From: Candidatus Sulfopaludibacter sp. SbA3
GTDB lineage: Bacteria; Acidobacteriota; Terriglobia; 20CM-2-55-15
Reading direction: 5' to 3'
DNA: 6,390 nucleotides
Assembly: GCA_945861845.1 (NCBI GenBank)
Contig: CAMAWS010000205.1
Coordinates: 1-6,390, forward strand
In this document: in pieces, positions 6,025 through 6,390 of the stretch
How the letters are laid out: each line of letters opens with the position of its first letter
How positions within the stretch are numbered: position 1 is the stretch's first letter
Made by a program: the position numbers and the translations under genes
Notes under the pieces: model-generated
What the model saw: only the letters and a program-made list of their open reading frames with translations
What the model was told of the DNA's origin: nothing
Databases searched by the model: none

Positions 6025-6390
6025 ATTGTCTCTGGCTGGCCCAGGACGTCGGTCATCAGGATCGGCGGAAAATGCAGCAGGCTGACGCTTGGTTTCCGTC
6101 CCACGTAGGACTGTGCCATCTCCAACGCCTCGTCCATATTCCTTGCAGTGTCCCAGCCCAGCATTGCGGGCACTCGCTTGTTATTCGCTCCGACAACGAT
6201 CACCTTGCCGATGTGTTTCTGCCCGTTCTCCGCCCAGTACCACATATAAAAAGGATGAACGCCATGGTAGGCGTTTCCTTCGCGATACATCTTGATGTAC
6301 GTCGGGTTGGTGGCGAATTCCTGTTCATATTTCTGCTGCATCACCACCGAGTCCCTCGTTTCCGGCAGTATGCGGTTGAAGAATTCGATA
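6021..6390 (-). CDS. C-terminal part of a possible LarA/DUF2088 (lactate racemase-like) protein, 5' end outside window
   Basis: The frame is open from the right edge of the window to the stop at 6021-6023, giving 122 residues, so the start lies outside. The visible part has a charged, aromatic-rich stretch (YREGNAYHGVHPFYMWYWAE), then a beta strand HIGKVIVVGANN, a GWDTARNMDEALEMAQSYVG segment and a closing strand/loop SVSLLHFPPILMTDV. The order 'strand, G-x-x-x-A-x-(T/N)-x-(D/E)-E-A-L-x-x-A, short strand with PP' matches my memory of the C-terminal end of nickel-pincer lactate racemase-like proteins. None of their catalytic N-terminal motifs is in view, so this is a tentative call. The gene overlaps the acyl reductase start by four bases (ATGA) and is therefore in the same operon. 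A GTG at 6347 is not a convincing start, because the frame continues upstream without a break. Confidence 0.55.
   Translation of the reverse strand, partial: IEFFNRILPETRDSVVMQQKYEQEFATNPTYIKMYREGNAYHGVHPFYMWYWAENGQKHIGKVIVVGANNKRVPAMLGWDTARNMDEALEMAQSYVGRKPSVSLLHFPPILMTDVLGQPETI

Overview
The window looks like chromosomal DNA of a moderately GC-rich bacterium with compact, operon-style gene packing. The best guess for the host is Acidobacteriota or a related soil phylum. That rests on the protein families and on an AT-rich intergenic repeat containing ATTTCGGATTT-type motifs, a style I recall from Acidobacteria, Planctomycetes and Verrucomicrobia. It is weak evidence, and no marker gene fixes the taxonomy. 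No tRNA, rRNA, CRISPR array, transposase or phage gene is visible.

Left part (1-1559, + strand): the 3' end of an ABC-2 type ATPase gene, followed 11 bp later by its membrane partner. Together they form an export pump of the drug/lipid/polysaccharide ABC-2 class. The permease gene ends at a perfect 24-bp palindrome (1560-1612 region), which fills almost all of the gap to the converging gene from the right.

Right part (1617-6390, all - strand, read right to left): (1) the 3' end of a gene whose product resembles the C-terminal part of LarA/DUF2088 (lactate racemase-like) proteins; (2) a 535-aa fatty acyl-CoA reductase-like protein; (3) a 326-aa NAD(P)-dependent epimerase/reductase of the extended SDR class; (4) a 139-bp AT-rich gap that is almost entirely one long imperfect hairpin; (5) a YegS/DAGK-type lipid kinase; (6) a secreted alpha/beta-hydrolase (esterase-like). 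Genes 1-2 and 2-3 each overlap by 4 bases (ATGA), so translation is probably coupled. Genes 5 and 6 are 34 bp apart.

How they may work together (inference): an acyl reductase that makes fatty aldehyde or alcohol, a sterol/flavonol-reductase-like SDR and a lipid kinase suggest a lipid-modifying pathway, for example fatty alcohol, wax or ether-lipid related. The secreted hydrolase may act on an ester outside the cytoplasm. The substrate cannot be read from the sequence.

The most unusual item is the hairpin at 3307-3441. It folds in one continuous register over 62 positions, and every one of its seven non-Watson-Crick C/A positions is oriented to become a G-U pair in the - strand transcript. 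That is the strand the surrounding operon is read from, so the element may be a structured RNA.
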